A stretch of 64,000 nt of DNA from Caulobacter sp. (GCA_019636175.1 JAHBYC010000005.1:1-64000), one strand, 5' to 3'. Shown: positions 6,862 through 16,650, counted from the stretch's first letter. Translations and numbers: made by a program. Notes: generated from the sequence alone by a model not told the origin.

Positions 6862-8949
6862 ATGGCCAAGGCCGTTGCGACGGACAGCAAGCCCCAAGGC
6901 ACAAGCGCCAATCAACTGCTGTTCGGATTTCAGGGCCGGGCGGCACGGGCGCCGTTTTGGCTGGTCGCCATCGCAGGCGCGGCCGTCTTCGCGCTTTTCT
7001 GGGGGATGGTGAACCTCAAGCCACCAGTTGATCCCGCCGCGCCGGCGCTGGCCATGCCACCAGGCTACGAGGTGCTGGCGGCGCTGCCCTGGATCATCGC
7101 GTTAGGTCTGATCTGGCCTTTGGCCGCCATCGGAGTGAAGCGCTGCCACGATCGTGGCCGAAGCGGCTGGTGGATGCTTCTGGCGCTCGTTCCGGTCGCC
7201 GGTCAGCTCTGGTGGCTGATCGATCTGGGCTTACTGGCAGGCCAAGCCGGGGCCAACCGCTTTGGAGAGCCAGCTTCGGCCAGCGGAGAGGATGCACAGG
7301 ACCTTCGTAGCACCACCGTGATGTTCTTCCTCGGCTTTTCGGCTGGTCTTCCTAACCTCTTGGTCTTTGGCACCCTGACCATCTGGCTTCGCGACGAAGG
7401 GCTGAGCCTGACAACGATCACTATGTTCGGCCTTGCCACCATGTGGACGGCGCTAAAATTCCTCTGGGCGCCAATCATCGACCGTACAAGCGTGCCAATT
7501 CTGACCCCTTTGCTTGGCCATCGTCGATCGTGGATGTTGGTCTCGCAGGTGGTGCTTGTGCTGGCCCTGTGGATGATCTCCGGCACCGACCCGAAGTCAA
7601 ATCTCGCGATGATGGCGCTGTTTGCGGTGCTGGCCAGCTTTGCCTCGGCCAATCAGGACATCGTCATCGACGCTTGGCGGATCGAGGTTGCGGAGGATGC
7701 CAAGCAGGGTGCGATGGCGGCCGCGTATCAGTGGGGCTACCGGATTGCACTTGTTATTGCTGGCGCGGTTCCCCTTATCCTGGCCGAGGTCTACTCTTGG
7801 AGTATCTCCTATGCGGTGATGGCGGCGCTGATGGCGATTGGCATTGCTGCGACTCTGTTCGCTCCGCGTGAAGCTCAACATCAGATTCGGCCCATCGACA
7901 CCGGCGAGCTCAAGCCGAACATCGCTGGCGAAATCGTTGAGTGGATCATTCGCGCCGCCATTTTGACAGTTGGCGCTTTGACCCTCGGTGTCGGCCTGTC
8001 GGGCAGCCCGGACTTTGCAGCCGCCATCCTTTCCGCGCTCGGGGTCCCGGATATGGGTGCAGCTCTCAAGGCCGGTTGGGATGGCGACTGGCGCCCGGTC
8101 TTGCTCGTTGGCTCCGTTGTGGGGGGCTTTGGCCTCATTGTCTTGGCTGCCTTGCCAATTCCTGGCTTTCGAACCCGTCCCGGCGTCATCCTATTCTCGA
8201 CGCTGCTGAGGCCGGTAGTCGAATTTTTCGAGCGGTACGGCAGCGTGGCCGGACTGATCCTGGCACTGATTTGCGTCTACCGGGTCGCTGACTTCCTGCT
8301 CAACGTTAACGGCGCCTTCTATCTCGATCTTGGCTTTACAAAGTTGGAAATCGCTGAGGTCCAGAAGGTGTTCGGGGCGATCATGTCGATCTTCGGGGTC
8401 ACGCTCGGCGGTTGGTCGGTGTTGAAGCTGGGCATGATGCGGACCTTGATTATTGGTGCTCTACTGGGCTCGCTTAGCAACCTCGCCTTTGCGTGGCTGG
8501 CGATGGAGGGTCACAGCATCTATGGCCTTATGATCGCCATTGCGGCTGACAACGTTGGTGGCGGTTTCGCAGGCACCGCGCTTATCGCCTATATGTCCAG
8601 CCTAACGGGGCAGGGCTTTACCGCTACGCAGTATGCCCTGTTTTCATCTCTCTATGCCTTGTTCGGTAAAGTGCTGGCCAGTCAGTCGGGCCGTATCGTC
8701 GAAGGCGTCGCCAAGTCTGCGAACGAGGGAGGCGCCTTTTCCGGCATCAACGCCTGGATGGGCGGCCTTCCTGCTGAAACCTACGCAGGCGCGTTAGCCA
8801 AATCGGGCGTCTCGCCGGCGGCTCTTGGGACCGGCTATCTGGTTTTCTACGTCTACACGACTATCGTCGGACTTCTCGCCATTGCTTTGACATTCGTTGT
8901 TGCTGCGAAGAACCCGCAACCGAAGGCGACTGCCGAATCCACGGCCTAG
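6862..8949 (+). CDS. DUF805-AmpG fusion: MFS muropeptide-type permease
   Basis: 695 residues. Residues about 18-135 are a DUF805 membrane domain (FGFQGRAARAPFW at the start, KRCHDRGRSGWW motif, about three helices). From about 150 onward the chain is an MFS transporter with AmpG features (FFLGFSAGLPNLLVFGTLTIWLRD, then SANQDIVIDAWRIE), usually 430-500 residues in standalone AmpG; this one has longer central loops. AmpG imports anhydro-muropeptides for wall recycling. ATG 6862 follows AGGGGAACCCC. Codon use is less GC-biased than in flanking genes, suggesting transfer or a different history. The 3' end overlaps the convergent protease gene by 4 bases. Confidence 0.8.
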   Translation: MAKAVATDSKPQGTSANQLLFGFQGRAARAPFWLVAIAGAAVFALFWGMVNLKPPVDPAAPALAMPPGYEVLAALPWIIALGLIWPLAAIGVKRCHDRGRSGWWMLLALVPVAGQLWWLIDLGLLAGQAGANRFGEPASASGEDAQDLRSTTVMFFLGFSAGLPNLLVFGTLTIWLRDEGLSLTTITMFGLATMWTALKFLWAPIIDRTSVPILTPLLGHRRSWMLVSQVVLVLALWMISGTDPKSNLAMMALFAVLASFASANQDIVIDAWRIEVAEDAKQGAMAAAYQWGYRIALVIAGAVPLILAEVYSWSISYAVMAALMAIGIAATLFAPREAQHQIRPIDTGELKPNIAGEIVEWIIRAAILTVGALTLGVGLSGSPDFAAAILSALGVPDMGAALKAGWDGDWRPVLLVGSVVGGFGLIVLAALPIPGFRTRPGVILFSTLLRPVVEFFERYGSVAGLILALICVYRVADFLLNVNGAFYLDLGFTKLEIAEVQKVFGAIMSIFGVTLGGWSVLKLGMMRTLIIGALLGSLSNLAFAWLAMEGHSIYGLMIAIAADNVGGGFAGTALIAYMSSLTGQGFTATQYALFSSLYALFGKVLASQSGRIVEGVAKSANEGGAFSGINAWMGGLPAETYAGALAKSGVSPAALGTGYLVFYVYTTIVGLLAIALTFVVAAKNPQPKATAESTA

Positions 8950-9785
8950 GCAACCAGGCAGACCACCTGCGCAACCCGCAGGTCGCGGCGCAGGGCGTCG
9001 GCAACGCGGCCGTAGTTTTCTGTGTTGACCCGCTCTCCGGCGGCGAAGTCCGAGGCGGAGTGGCCCGAGGCGCGCATGGCGGCCAGCAGGGTTTCGGGGG
9101 TGGTGGTGTAGATGCGTCCCCGGCGCGGGGCCTCGGCCACGGTGACGCCGATGACCCGGCCGGCGGCGTCCAGGGCCGGGGCGCCGGACAGGCCTGACAG
9201 GGGGCCTTTCAGGGTGTTGGTGCGGCCGACCTCGGCCCAGACCAGAACCGGCTCGGTGCGGGCGCCGCGCCCTCGCACCACAAGGTTTTCCCGCCCCAGC
9301 AGTCGCGAGGCGATCTCGCCGGGCTTGCCCTGCGGAAAGCCCGGGTGGAAGGCGCGGGCCCCCCGGCGCAGGCTGGAGGCGTCGGCGGCGGCGATCACCG
9401 GCATGGCCGGAGAGCCGCCCTCGGTGGTCAGGACGGCGGCGTCGCCGCTCATGTCGACGGTCACCCGGGCGGCGACTCCGCGCCCTTCCGCCACGACGAT
9501 GGCGACCTGGGGACAGCCCTCGACAACGTGGCGGGCGGTGATCCAGACCCCGCGATCGGCGATGGAAAAGGCGGTTCCACTGCTGGGCTGCGGCTTGTCC
9601 TGCATCTCGACGACCACCGAGGGGTCGAAGGGCGAGGCGGGGCCGAGCGGCACATCCTCGGACCCCGGCACCGGCGGCGGCGGGGCGGGGGCGTCGGCCT
9701 TTTCCCGGCGACCGACCGAGGCCATCACCAGGGCGAGCACCACCGCGCCGTAGATCGTCCAGTCAGGAAGCCGTGGAAACTGCAT
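8946..9785 (-). CDS. Membrane-anchored trypsin-like serine protease
   Basis: 279 residues. One N-terminal membrane segment (about 11-23) is followed by a proline-rich linker and a chymotrypsin-fold domain. The triad is visible: His86 (TARHVVEG), Asp115 (SGDAAVL) and Ser200 (GLSGAP), resembling HtrA/DegP-type proteases but without a PDZ domain. It probably acts in the periplasm, tethered to the inner membrane. The gene lies 18 bases downstream of the DUF350 gene, so the two are likely cotranscribed. Its C-terminus is cysteine-containing and not conserved in standard proteases. Confidence 0.75.
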   Translation of the reverse strand: MQFPRLPDWTIYGAVVLALVMASVGRREKADAPAPPPPVPGSEDVPLGPASPFDPSVVVEMQDKPQPSSGTAFSIADRGVWITARHVVEGCPQVAIVVAEGRGVAARVTVDMSGDAAVLTTEGGSPAMPVIAAADASSLRRGARAFHPGFPQGKPGEIASRLLGRENLVVRGRGARTEPVLVWAEVGRTNTLKGPLSGLSGAPALDAAGRVIGVTVAEAPRRGRIYTTTPETLLAAMRASGHSASDFAAGERVNTENYGRVADALRRDLRVAQVVCLVA

Positions 9786-9803
9786 CGCCTGCTTCGTGAC
9801 CGG

Positions 9804-10232
9804 TCAGACGGCGATGGCGGCGGAAAGGATCAGGGCGGTGGCGATCTTGGCCCCGAACAGCAGGATGGCCGCGCTCATCTCGCCGTCCTGGATGCGCTGG
9901 GGCAGACCATGCAGGACAAAGTCGGTCAGCCGGAAGATCAGCAGCTGCACGAAGATGGCCCCGACGCCCCACAGCCCGATCTCCAGCAACGAGGTCGAGG
10001 TGGTCAGGGCAGTGCAGAGAGGAATGGTCAGACCGATCAGGACCCCGGCGAAGGACAGGGCGGCCGCCGAATTGCCCTCGCGGATCAGGGTGATTTCCTT
10101 GTGCGGGGTCAGCATCGCATAGAGGCCGGCGCCGAGCACCAGCATCACCGCCGTGACCCCGGCCTGCATCAGGGCAAGGGGAAAGCCGTTGGCGAAGGCG
10201 GCGATTTCCGGAGACTGCAGTTCAGGCGGCAT
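9804..10232 (-). CDS. DUF350 family inner-membrane protein
   Basis: 142 residues with four hydrophobic segments and the family signature (HKEITLIREGNSAAALSFAGVLIG). DUF350 proteins (YjfL-like) are small integral membrane proteins of unknown function. ATG 10232 starts the frame. It is followed after 18 bases by the trypsin-like protease gene, suggesting a two-gene unit, perhaps an envelope-stress or membrane-maintenance pair; that link is inference. Confidence 0.85.
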   Translation of the reverse strand: MPPELQSPEIAAFANGFPLALMQAGVTAVMLVLGAGLYAMLTPHKEITLIREGNSAAALSFAGVLIGLTIPLCTALTTSTSLLEIGLWGVGAIFVQLLIFRLTDFVLHGLPQRIQDGEMSAAILLFGAKIATALILSAAIAV

Positions 10233-10337
10233 CGCGGGTCCCGATTGGCAACAAGGCCTTGGTTAGCACGCCCTGACGGGCGACAGACAATCTTCTCGCC
10301 GCGGGGGCGCCGGCTCTCCGCAGAGGGGAGCGCGCCC

Positions 10338-11486
10338 TCAAGCCGCAGCTTCGTTCTTGCGCCGGGCGCTGGCGCGGATCTTTTCGCTTTCGCTCTTCAG
10401 CTGGCCGCAGGCGGCCAGGATGTCGCGGCCGCGCGGGGTGCGGATCGGCGAGGCGTAGCCGGCCTTGTTGAGGATGGCGGCGAAGGTCTCGATGGCGCCC
10501 CAGCCGGAGCATTGGTAGGGGCTGCCGGGCCAGGGATTGAACGGGATCAGATTGACCTTGGCCGGAATGCCCTTGAGCAGGGCGACCAGGGCGCGGGCCT
10601 CGGCGGGGCTGTCGTTGACCCCCTTCAGCATGACGTATTCGAAGGTCACGCGCCGGGCGTTGCTGAGACCCGGATAGGCGCGGATGCCGGCCATCAGCTC
10701 GGCGATCGGATACTTTTTGTTGAGCGGCACCAGCTCATTGCGCAGCTCGTCGTTGGTGGCGTGCAGGCTGATCGCCAGCATGGCCTGGGTGCGCTCGCCC
10801 AGCGCCTGGAGCTGCGGCACGACGCCGGAGGTCGAAACCGTGATCCGCCGCCGGCTGATGCCGATGCCCTCGTTGTCGCTGAGGATGTCGAGAGCGTCGC
10901 TGACCGCGTCGAGGTTATAGAGCGGCTCGCCCATGCCCATGAAGACGATGTTGCTGAGCAGGCGGTCGGCCTTGTCGGAGGGCCATTCGGCCAGGTCGTC
11001 CTTGGCCACCTGCACCTGGGCGACGATCTCGGCGGCGGTCAGGTTGCGCACCAGGGCCTGGGTGCCGGTGTGGCAGAAGGTGCAGTTGAGCGTGCAGCCG
11101 ACCTGGCTGGACACGCACAGGGCGCCGCTGCGGCCGACGTCGGGGATGTAGACGGTCTCAATCTCGATGCCCGGGGCGGTGCGGATCAGCCACTTGCGGG
11201 TGCCGTCCTTGCTGACCTGCCGCTCGATCACCTCCGGGCGGGCGATGGTGAAGGTCTCGGCCAGCCGGGCGCGGGTCTCGCCGGAAACATTGGTCATGTC
11301 GGCGAAGTCGGTAACCCCGGCCTGGTGCATCCAGCGCCAGATCTGGCTGGCCCGCATCCGCGCCTTGTCGGCGGGGACGACATCGGCCTCGACCAGGGCC
11401 GCGCGCAGGCCCTCGCGCGTCAGCCCGGAGAGGTTGACGGGAACGACGGGCTTCGTCGCCCGGGTAAGGTCGAGGGTGGTGGTCAA
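10338..11486 (-). CDS. rlmN: Dual-specificity 23S rRNA A2503/tRNA A37 C2-methyltransferase RlmN
   Basis: 382 residues, the family's usual length. The radical-SAM triad CTLNCTFC (Cys131, Cys135, Cys138) binds the 4Fe-4S cluster, GMGEP(L)YN is the SAM-binding segment, and the late Cys in LAACGQL is the residue methylated during the ping-pong mechanism. It methylates C2 of A2503 in 23S rRNA and A37 in some tRNAs, tuning decoding accuracy. The apparent start is TTG at 11486 with a weak Shine-Dalgarno. It is probably expressed after the asmA-like gene on the same strand. Confidence 0.95.
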   Translation of the reverse strand: MTTTLDLTRATKPVVPVNLSGLTREGLRAALVEADVVPADKARMRASQIWRWMHQAGVTDFADMTNVSGETRARLAETFTIARPEVIERQVSKDGTRKWLIRTAPGIEIETVYIPDVGRSGALCVSSQVGCTLNCTFCHTGTQALVRNLTAAEIVAQVQVAKDDLAEWPSDKADRLLSNIVFMGMGEPLYNLDAVSDALDILSDNEGIGISRRRITVSTSGVVPQLQALGERTQAMLAISLHATNDELRNELVPLNKKYPIAELMAGIRAYPGLSNARRVTFEYVMLKGVNDSPAEARALVALLKGIPAKVNLIPFNPWPGSPYQCSGWGAIETFAAILNKAGYASPIRTPRGRDILAACGQLKSESEKIRASARRKNEAAA

Positions 11487-11572
11487 GGCTTTGCGGGGTC
11501 CGGTTGCGGCGGGCTCAATAGCAGATGGGGGCGGTTTTCGGAAATCGCCAAGCTTTTCAGCCCTCCCGCCCG

Positions 11573-13684
11573 CTATTTCGCCGAGGACTTCACGGCCGGA
11601 GCGCCCTGCTTGCGGCCTTCCCGCATCAGCGCGCCGCAGTTGGCGTCCTCGGCCAGGCCCGGATCAACGAAGGCCAGAACCGCGCTGAGCGGAGTCAGCA
11701 GCGTGCCCAGGGCGACGGCGACGCCGCCCTGACCGATCAGCTCGCCGGTCTTGACCCCGACCCTGGGGCTGGCCAGCGGGCCGGAGACGGTTATCGGCGC
11801 GAACACCCGCAGCAGGCGGGGCTTCTTGGAGTCGCCCTCGAACCGCAGGTTCAGGGTCTCCTTGCCGAAGTTGATGGTTCCCTTGCCCTCGACCAGCACC
11901 ACGCCGGTGTCGGCGACGATGTGGTTGGCGCGGGCGACGCCGTCCTTGACCTGGAAATCGGCGACGGCGCAGCGCAGCGGCGTCTGCTTGGGGTCCTCCG
12001 ACAGCAGCAGGATCAATCCCTTGCTGACATTGACTCCGAGAAGTTCGGCGAAGGCCTGGCGCACCTGCCCGCCGGGAGAGACCACGGTCAGGGAGCCGTT
12101 GGCGGTCGAGGCGGCCTTGTGCAGCGAATTGCCCGTGCCGCTGATCCTGATGCGGGCGACGAGCCGACCCTCGATCACCGGCTGGCCCTGCACCTTGGTG
12201 GTGATCCAGTTTTCGATGTGCGACCCGGTCATGCGAAAATCGAGGTCTGTGCGCGGGACATCCTTGCTGGCGTCGAGGGTGAAGCCGCCCCGAATGTCGC
12301 CGCGATCCAGGCTGAAGGCGACGGGCGTCCCCTTGAGCACGCCGTCCTTGAGAGTGAGGTCCAGGGACACCTTGCGCAGCGGCAGCCCGGGCGCATTGAC
12401 CGCCTCGGCGCGATAGCTGACCCGGGCGTCCATCGACCGGATGCGTTCGACCTGCAGGGTGGCGTCGGAAAGCAGCCGGCCGCTGGCGCGCTGGCGCCCG
12501 GCCATGGCCACCTGATCGGGCGAGGCGGTCTCGCCCTTGCCGGTAGACGGCGCCATGCCGAACAGGCTGCCCAGGTCGTCAAAATCCAGCCGGCGGGAGC
12601 GCAGATCGGCGATCAGCAGCGGCCTGTCGCGATCAGTCTCGACGGTGAGCTGTCCGGCGATGTCGCTGTCGCCGATTCGGCCACTCAGGCCGTTGAGATG
12701 GAAGCGGCCATGGTCGCGCACCAGTCCGGCGCTGACGCTGTAGGGTCCGGTGTTGGGCAGGGCCAGGCCGGTCAGGACGTAAAGATCGTTGAGATCGGCC
12801 CCGGAAATGGCGAACCGGGCGCCCAGCAGGTTGAGATCGAACGGCCGGTCGATCTGGCCATCGGCGGAGATGCGGGTGGCCCCGGCCCTGACCTTGGCCT
12901 GGAAGGCGTAGGGCCGGTCCGGAGAGATGTTCAGCAGCGGCGACCCGGTCACATCGGCCTCGAATACCGCCGCGTTCAACTGTCCGCGACCGGTCAGATG
13001 AAAGCGCCCGGCCCCCTCGCCGGTGGTGCTGTCGCGGGTTGTCACCGCGCCCTTGAAGCGGGCCTGCCGCTGGGCGTCGTCGATGGTCAGGTTGGCGTGA
13101 TCGATGATCAGGCGGCGAATGGCCGGCAGCTTCGGCGCGGTGGACGACTTGCCGCCGCCGAATTGCCAGTTGGCGCGGCCCGAGGCCTCGCGGATCAGAT
13201 GGACGTCGGCGCCGGTCACCCGGATCAGACCCAGCACCGTGCGGCCGCGGATCAGGTCGAGCAGCTGAAGACTGACTTCCAGCTTGCCGACGGTGGCCAT
13301 CTGCGCGCCGTCCGCCTTGTCTCGGGCCCAGGACGGCTGGCCGATGCGCAGGTCGTTGACCTCGGCGCGGGGCGTCAGGGACCATGGATGAACATCGAGA
13401 TCGCCGGCCAGCACCACGGGACGCTGCAGCTGCATCGAGGCGATGCGGCCGATCGGGCCCCGCACCCAGTTCCAGTCGAACAGAATGATCAGGGCGGCGA
13501 GGCCGCAGAGCAGCACCGCCAGGCCGATCATCATCGCCCGGACCGCCGCCGGCTTATGCCGGGCCCGACGGGCGGCGCGGTCCTCGGCGGTTTCGGGCTC
13601 GAACGCGCGGGAGACCGCTTCGCGGGCCTGACCGGTCAGGCGTGAAATGGCGTCTCTAAGCGGCCTGACTGCGGTCTGATTCAA
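11573..13684 (-). CDS. AsmA-family inner-membrane/periplasmic protein
   Basis: About 703 residues. The cytoplasmic N-terminus (about 50 residues, basic) precedes one membrane helix ([19 protein letters not shown]). The remainder is a long beta-rich periplasmic region with an AsmA N-terminal domain (after [13 protein letters not shown]) and an AsmA-like C-terminal domain ([10 protein letters not shown]-type repeats, [16 protein letters not shown]). AsmA-like proteins are thought to bridge the periplasm and move phospholipids toward the outer membrane. The open frame extends to 13927, but TTG 13684 (after CCCGGAG, 9 bases) is the likely start, because the extra 81 residues are low-complexity arginine-rich frame noise. 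Confidence 0.85.
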   Translation of the reverse strand: MNQTAVRPLRDAISRLTGQAREAVSRAFEPETAEDRAARRARHKPAAVRAMMIGLAVLLCGLAALIILFDWNWVRGPIGRIASMQLQRPVVLAGDLDVHPWSLTPRAEVNDLRIGQPSWARDKADGAQMATVGKLEVSLQLLDLIRGRTVLGLIRVTGADVHLIREASGRANWQFGGGKSSTAPKLPAIRRLIIDHANLTIDDAQRQARFKGAVTTRDSTTGEGAGRFHLTGRGQLNAAVFEADVTGSPLLNISPDRPYAFQAKVRAGATRISADGQIDRPFDLNLLGARFAISGADLNDLYVLTGLALPNTGPYSVSAGLVRDHGRFHLNGLSGRIGDSDIAGQLTVETDRDRPLLIADLRSRRLDFDDLGSLFGMAPSTGKGETASPDQVAMAGRQRASGRLLSDATLQVERIRSMDARVSYRAEAVNAPGLPLRKVSLDLTLKDGVLKGTPVAFSLDRGDIRGGFTLDASKDVPRTDLDFRMTGSHIENWITTKVQGQPVIEGRLVARIRISGTGNSLHKAASTANGSLTVVSPGGQVRQAFAELLGVNVSKGLILLLSEDPKQTPLRCAVADFQVKDGVARANHIVADTGVVLVEGKGTINFGKETLNLRFEGDSKKPRLLRVFAPITVSGPLASPRVGVKTGELIGQGGVAVALGTLLTPLSAVLAFVDPGLAEDANCGALMREGRKQGAPAVKSSAK

Positions 13685-13767
13685 GAAATTGCTCCGGGAG
13701 CCCCGGAACCTAACGCGCGACCCCCGGCGCCCGGTTCCCGGATCGCCGGGACCGGGGCGCGCCGTCT

Positions 13768-13872
13768 CTAGTAGACCAGCCTGAAACCGGCCACGGCGGC
13801 GGCGGCGGCCAGGAAGGCCAGGATGACCAGCACTTCTGACGTCTTGAACAAGGGTCCGTTCGGTGAGCGCAT
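13768..13872 (-). CDS. Small single-pass membrane ORF (34 residues)
   Basis: A short ORF reads MRSPNGPLFKTSEVLV followed by a hydrophobic, alanine-rich helix and ends FRLVY. It has ATG, a GGGGGAT ribosome-binding-like sequence 5 bases upstream, and one predicted membrane segment (about residues 13-30). It lies divergent from modA and upstream of the asmA-like gene. The codon pattern is GC-rich at third positions, as in real genes here. Function unknown; it may be a regulator of a membrane protein or a chance ORF. Confidence 0.45.
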   Translation of the reverse strand: MRSPNGPLFKTSEVLVILAFLAAAAAVAGFRLVY

Positions 13873-13971
13873 CTATATCCCCCGGTGTTTCATTCTGATC
13901 CAGCCTCGGCAGACCGTCGCAAACCACGGGCCAGCGTTGCGGGCGCCGGCGGGGTCTGGCAGGAGGTCGGG

Positions 13972-14745
13972 ATGATCTCGCGGCGACACCTGACGGCCGG
14001 TCTGGCTCTGGCGGTTCCGGCGACCCTGGCGGGCGGCGGACTGGTCTCCGCGCGGGGCGGCGCCATCACCCTGTTCGCGGCCGCATCGCTGGAGACGGCG
14101 CTGACCGCAATCGGCCGGTCGTATCGCGACCGGCCGGGCGCGCCGCTGCGGCTGGCGTTCGGCGCCTCCTCGGCCATGGCCCGGCAGATCGCCCAGGGCG
14201 CCCCCGCCGATCTCTTCATCAGCGCCGACATCGACTGGATGGACTGGCTCCAGGCCCGGGGCGGGGTTGTCGCCGGCACCCGGCGCAATCTGCTGGCCAA
14301 TCGCCTGGTGCTGATCGCCCCGAAGGCCTCGAATGTCAGGTTGCGGATCGGTCCCGGCATGCCGCTTGCGGCGGCCCTGGGCGGAGGACGACTGGCGGTT
14401 GCCGATCCCGCCGCTGTGCCGGCCGGAAAATACGCGCGCCAGGCCCTGACCCATCTGGGAGTCTGGGACAGTGTTCAGGCCCGACTAGTCCCGGCGGAGA
14501 ATGTGCGGACCGCCCTGGCCTATGTCGCCCGGGGCGAGGCCCCCCTAGGGGTGGTCTATGCGACCGACGCGGCGGTCGAGCCCCGTGTGCGGGTGATCGG
14601 GTTCTTTCCCGACGCCAGCCACAGGCCGATCGTCTATCCGGCGGCGCTGGTCAGGGATTCGGTCGCCGGGCGGGCGGTGCTGTCGCATCTCTCGAGCCCG
14701 GCCGCCATGGCCAGCTTCCGCGCCCAGGGCTTTCGCCAGCCCTGA
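13972..14745 (+). CDS. modA: Molybdate ABC transporter substrate-binding protein
   Basis: 257 residues. An arginine-containing signal (MISRRHLTAGLALAVPATLAGGG) exports it to the periplasm. The mature protein matches ModA: LFAAASLETAL, AFGASSAMARQI, GAPADLFISAD (oxyanion-binding serines) and GVVYATDA. It binds molybdate/tungstate for delivery to ModBC. The start ATG follows AGGAGGTCGGG. No modB or modC follows; the next gene is on the other strand, so the permease must be encoded elsewhere or the protein has another role. Confidence 0.9.
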   Translation: MISRRHLTAGLALAVPATLAGGGLVSARGGAITLFAAASLETALTAIGRSYRDRPGAPLRLAFGASSAMARQIAQGAPADLFISADIDWMDWLQARGGVVAGTRRNLLANRLVLIAPKASNVRLRIGPGMPLAAALGGGRLAVADPAAVPAGKYARQALTHLGVWDSVQARLVPAENVRTALAYVARGEAPLGVVYATDAAVEPRVRVIGFFPDASHRPIVYPAALVRDSVAGRAVLSHLSSPAAMASFRAQGFRQP

Positions 14746-14751
14746 CGCCTG

Positions 14752-15315
14752 CTACGGCGTCTTTCCCGGCCAGGTCAGATAGCCGTCGCGATCAACGCCG
14801 GTGTAGCCCTGATAGTGGCGCCGCCGACCGTGGCCGCCGCGCCGGCCGTCACGCATCTCGCCCCGCGACTCATAGCCTTCGGAATAGCCATAGGCGTAGC
14901 CGCTTTCGGAGCGGCTCTCGCGGCGCGAATAGCGCTCGCTTTCCTCGATGCTGACGGAGGTTCCGGACCGGTACCCGCCGCCGGACCCGACGCGCCGGTA
15001 GCCGCCGGCCAGATCCTCATCCAGATAGCCGACCCCCTCGGTGCTGGACCGGGAGACATATCGCGCGCCGCCGCCGCTGTGCTTCCAGCGGCGCACGACC
15101 TTGCGGTGATAGCCGGCCTCTGCAGGGACTGGCGCGGCGACCGGCGGCGCGACGGGGGTCGCGGGCGGCGGAGCCTCTGCCGTCTTCGTCGGCGCGGGCG
15201 TCGGGCAGGTGTTGGCGCAGCAGCAGTCCTTGTCCGCGTGACGCGTCGCCAGCTCGTCGCAGGCGCTCAGGATCAGGGCCGACAGGCCGATCAGGGAAAG
15301 GGCGAATATCCGCAT
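14752..15315 (-). CDS. Cys- and Tyr/Gly/Arg-rich lipoprotein
   Basis: 187 residues. A lipoprotein signal (MRIFALSLIGLSALILSAC, lipobox LSAC) should yield an acylated Cys19. A CCCANTC cluster follows, then an Ala/Pro linker, and a long low-complexity region rich in Ser/Tyr/Gly/Arg (SGYAYGYSEGYESRG). This is an extended, probably disordered surface or envelope protein; no known domain. ATG 15315 was chosen because it places the lipobox correctly; the longer open frame is not coding. It may bind metal through the Cys cluster (inference). Confidence 0.65.
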   Translation of the reverse strand: MRIFALSLIGLSALILSACDELATRHADKDCCCANTCPTPAPTKTAEAPPPATPVAPPVAAPVPAEAGYHRKVVRRWKHSGGGARYVSRSSTEGVGYLDEDLAGGYRRVGSGGGYRSGTSVSIEESERYSRRESRSESGYAYGYSEGYESRGEMRDGRRGGHGRRRHYQGYTGVDRDGYLTWPGKTP

Positions 15316-15406
15316 GGCAGCGATGCTTTCGACGCGACAATCGACCGACCATGCGCCCGCAAGCCGCCGAAAACCCGGGGTTTCCCCCGCCGGTGGAGGG
15401 TTAAGG

Positions 15407-15775
15407 TTATCGCACCCGCAGGCCGGGAAGTCGCCGCACGGCCCATACCACCCCGAGGCCAGCGGCGATGCCGACGCTGTTGGCGACCGCGTCGACCGGA
15501 TCGCCCTGGCGACCAAGGCCCATGACCGATTGCAGGACCTCCACCCCGATCCCGGCGAGGAACAGGCCCAGCGCCAGCCGCCCGAGGCGGTTCGGGAAAG
15601 CCCAGGCCCCGACCAGCGACAGGCCCAGATAGGCGGTCGCGTGTTCGGCCTTGTCCCAGAAGGTCAGGGCCTGGGGCAGGTCCTCGCCCGGCGCCAAAGA
15701 CAGCCAGGCGATCAGGGCGCAGGCCAGGGCGAAAAGGGTGATGCGGACAGGCGCGGGCGGGAAAATCAGGGACAT
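15407..15775 (-). CDS. VanZ-like membrane protein
   Basis: 122 residues, four hydrophobic segments, with the VanZ-family core: WLSLAPGEDLP, WDKAEHATAYLGLSL (conserved DK..H) and EVLQSVMGLGRQGDPVDAVANSVG. VanZ relatives are associated with envelope glycan metabolism; function is not established. The start is ATG 15775; an in-frame TTG directly precedes it. A 90-bp gap separates it from the lipoprotein gene on the same strand. Confidence 0.8.
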   Translation of the reverse strand: MSLIFPPAPVRITLFALACALIAWLSLAPGEDLPQALTFWDKAEHATAYLGLSLVGAWAFPNRLGRLALGLFLAGIGVEVLQSVMGLGRQGDPVDAVANSVGIAAGLGVVWAVRRLPGLRVR

Positions 15776-15848
15776 CAAGGGTCTCGCGGTTGCGCCGGAG
15801 GCGGCGCGTCTCTAGCGTCCGCGCCGGTTCAATGGAGCGGCGGGCGGC

Positions 15849-16490
15849 ATGACGGTCAAGGCGGTGATCTGGGATTTCGGCGGGGTGATCACCTCCTCGC
15901 CCTTCGAGGCGTTCAACCGGTACGAGGCGCAGATGGGTCTGCCGCACAACCTGTTCCGGACGGTCAATTCCACCAATCCCGACAGCAACGCCTGGGCCCT
16001 GTTCGAGCGCAACGAGATCGATGCGGCGGGCTTCGACGCGATGTTCCATGAGGAGTCCTCGGCGCTGGGCCATCCGGTGCGCGGCGCCGAGGTGCTGGGG
16101 CTATTGTCCGGCGACGTGCGACCGGGGGTGGTCGCGGCCCTGAAAGCCTGCAAGGCCGCCTTCAAGGTCGGTTGCATCACCAACAACGTCCAGACCGGCC
16201 ACGGCGCCGGCATGGCCGGGACCAGAGCCAAGGCGGCGGCCGTGGCCGAGGTGATGGCCCTGTTCGACGCGGTGATCGAAAGCTCCAAGGCCGGCATCCG
16301 CAAGCCGGATCCACGCATCTATCAGATGATGTGCGAGCTGCTCGGGGTCGAACCCGCCGATTGCGTCTATCTCGACGACCTGGGCATCAACTGCAAACCG
16401 GCGGCGGCGCTGGGGATGAAGGCGATCAAGGTGTCCACCGAGGCCCAGGCGATGGCGGAACTGGCCGAGGTCACCGGGTTGAGATTCTAG
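15849..16490 (+). CDS. HAD-superfamily phosphatase (sEH-N-like, HAD-IA)
   Basis: 213 residues. Motif I is DFGGV (nucleophile Asp9); the usual second Asp is replaced by Gly, as in many members of the soluble-epoxide-hydrolase N-domain-like subgroup. Motif II is CITNN, motif III lies in SSKAGIRKPDPRIY and motif IV is VYLDDLGIN. It is expected to hydrolyse a small phosphate ester; the substrate is unknown. The start ATG follows GGAGCGGCGGGCGGC. It is followed by a palindromic repeat element and then the pterin dehydratase gene. Confidence 0.8.
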   Translation: MTVKAVIWDFGGVITSSPFEAFNRYEAQMGLPHNLFRTVNSTNPDSNAWALFERNEIDAAGFDAMFHEESSALGHPVRGAEVLGLLSGDVRPGVVAALKACKAAFKVGCITNNVQTGHGAGMAGTRAKAAAVAEVMALFDAVIESSKAGIRKPDPRIYQMMCELLGVEPADCVYLDDLGINCKPAAALGMKAIKVSTEAQAMAELAEVTGLRF

Positions 16491-16500
16491 CACCGGGGAT

Positions 16501-16650
16501 CCTCTCCCTGAGGGAGAGGAAGGGCCCCGCCCGCGACGCGGATGGGAAGGTGAGGGTTTACGCCGTCGGGCGGAAACCCTGATCGCCCCTAAACCCTCAT
16601 CCTCCCACCGCCTTCGGCGGCGGGCCCCTCCTTCTCCCTCAGGGAGAAGG
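16501..16650. repeat. Composite palindromic intergenic repeat
   Basis: The 150-bp element begins with CCTCTCCCTGAGGGAGAGG (16501-16519) and ends with CCTTCTCCCTCAGGGAGAAGG-type palindrome (16630-16650). Between them GTGAGGGTTTA (16550-16560) pairs with TAAACCCTCAT (16590-16600). The whole forms a nested imperfect inverted repeat, like the REP/MITE-type elements common in Caulobacterales. Its right end supplies AGGGAGAAGG just before the pterin dehydratase gene. Confidence 0.75.
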
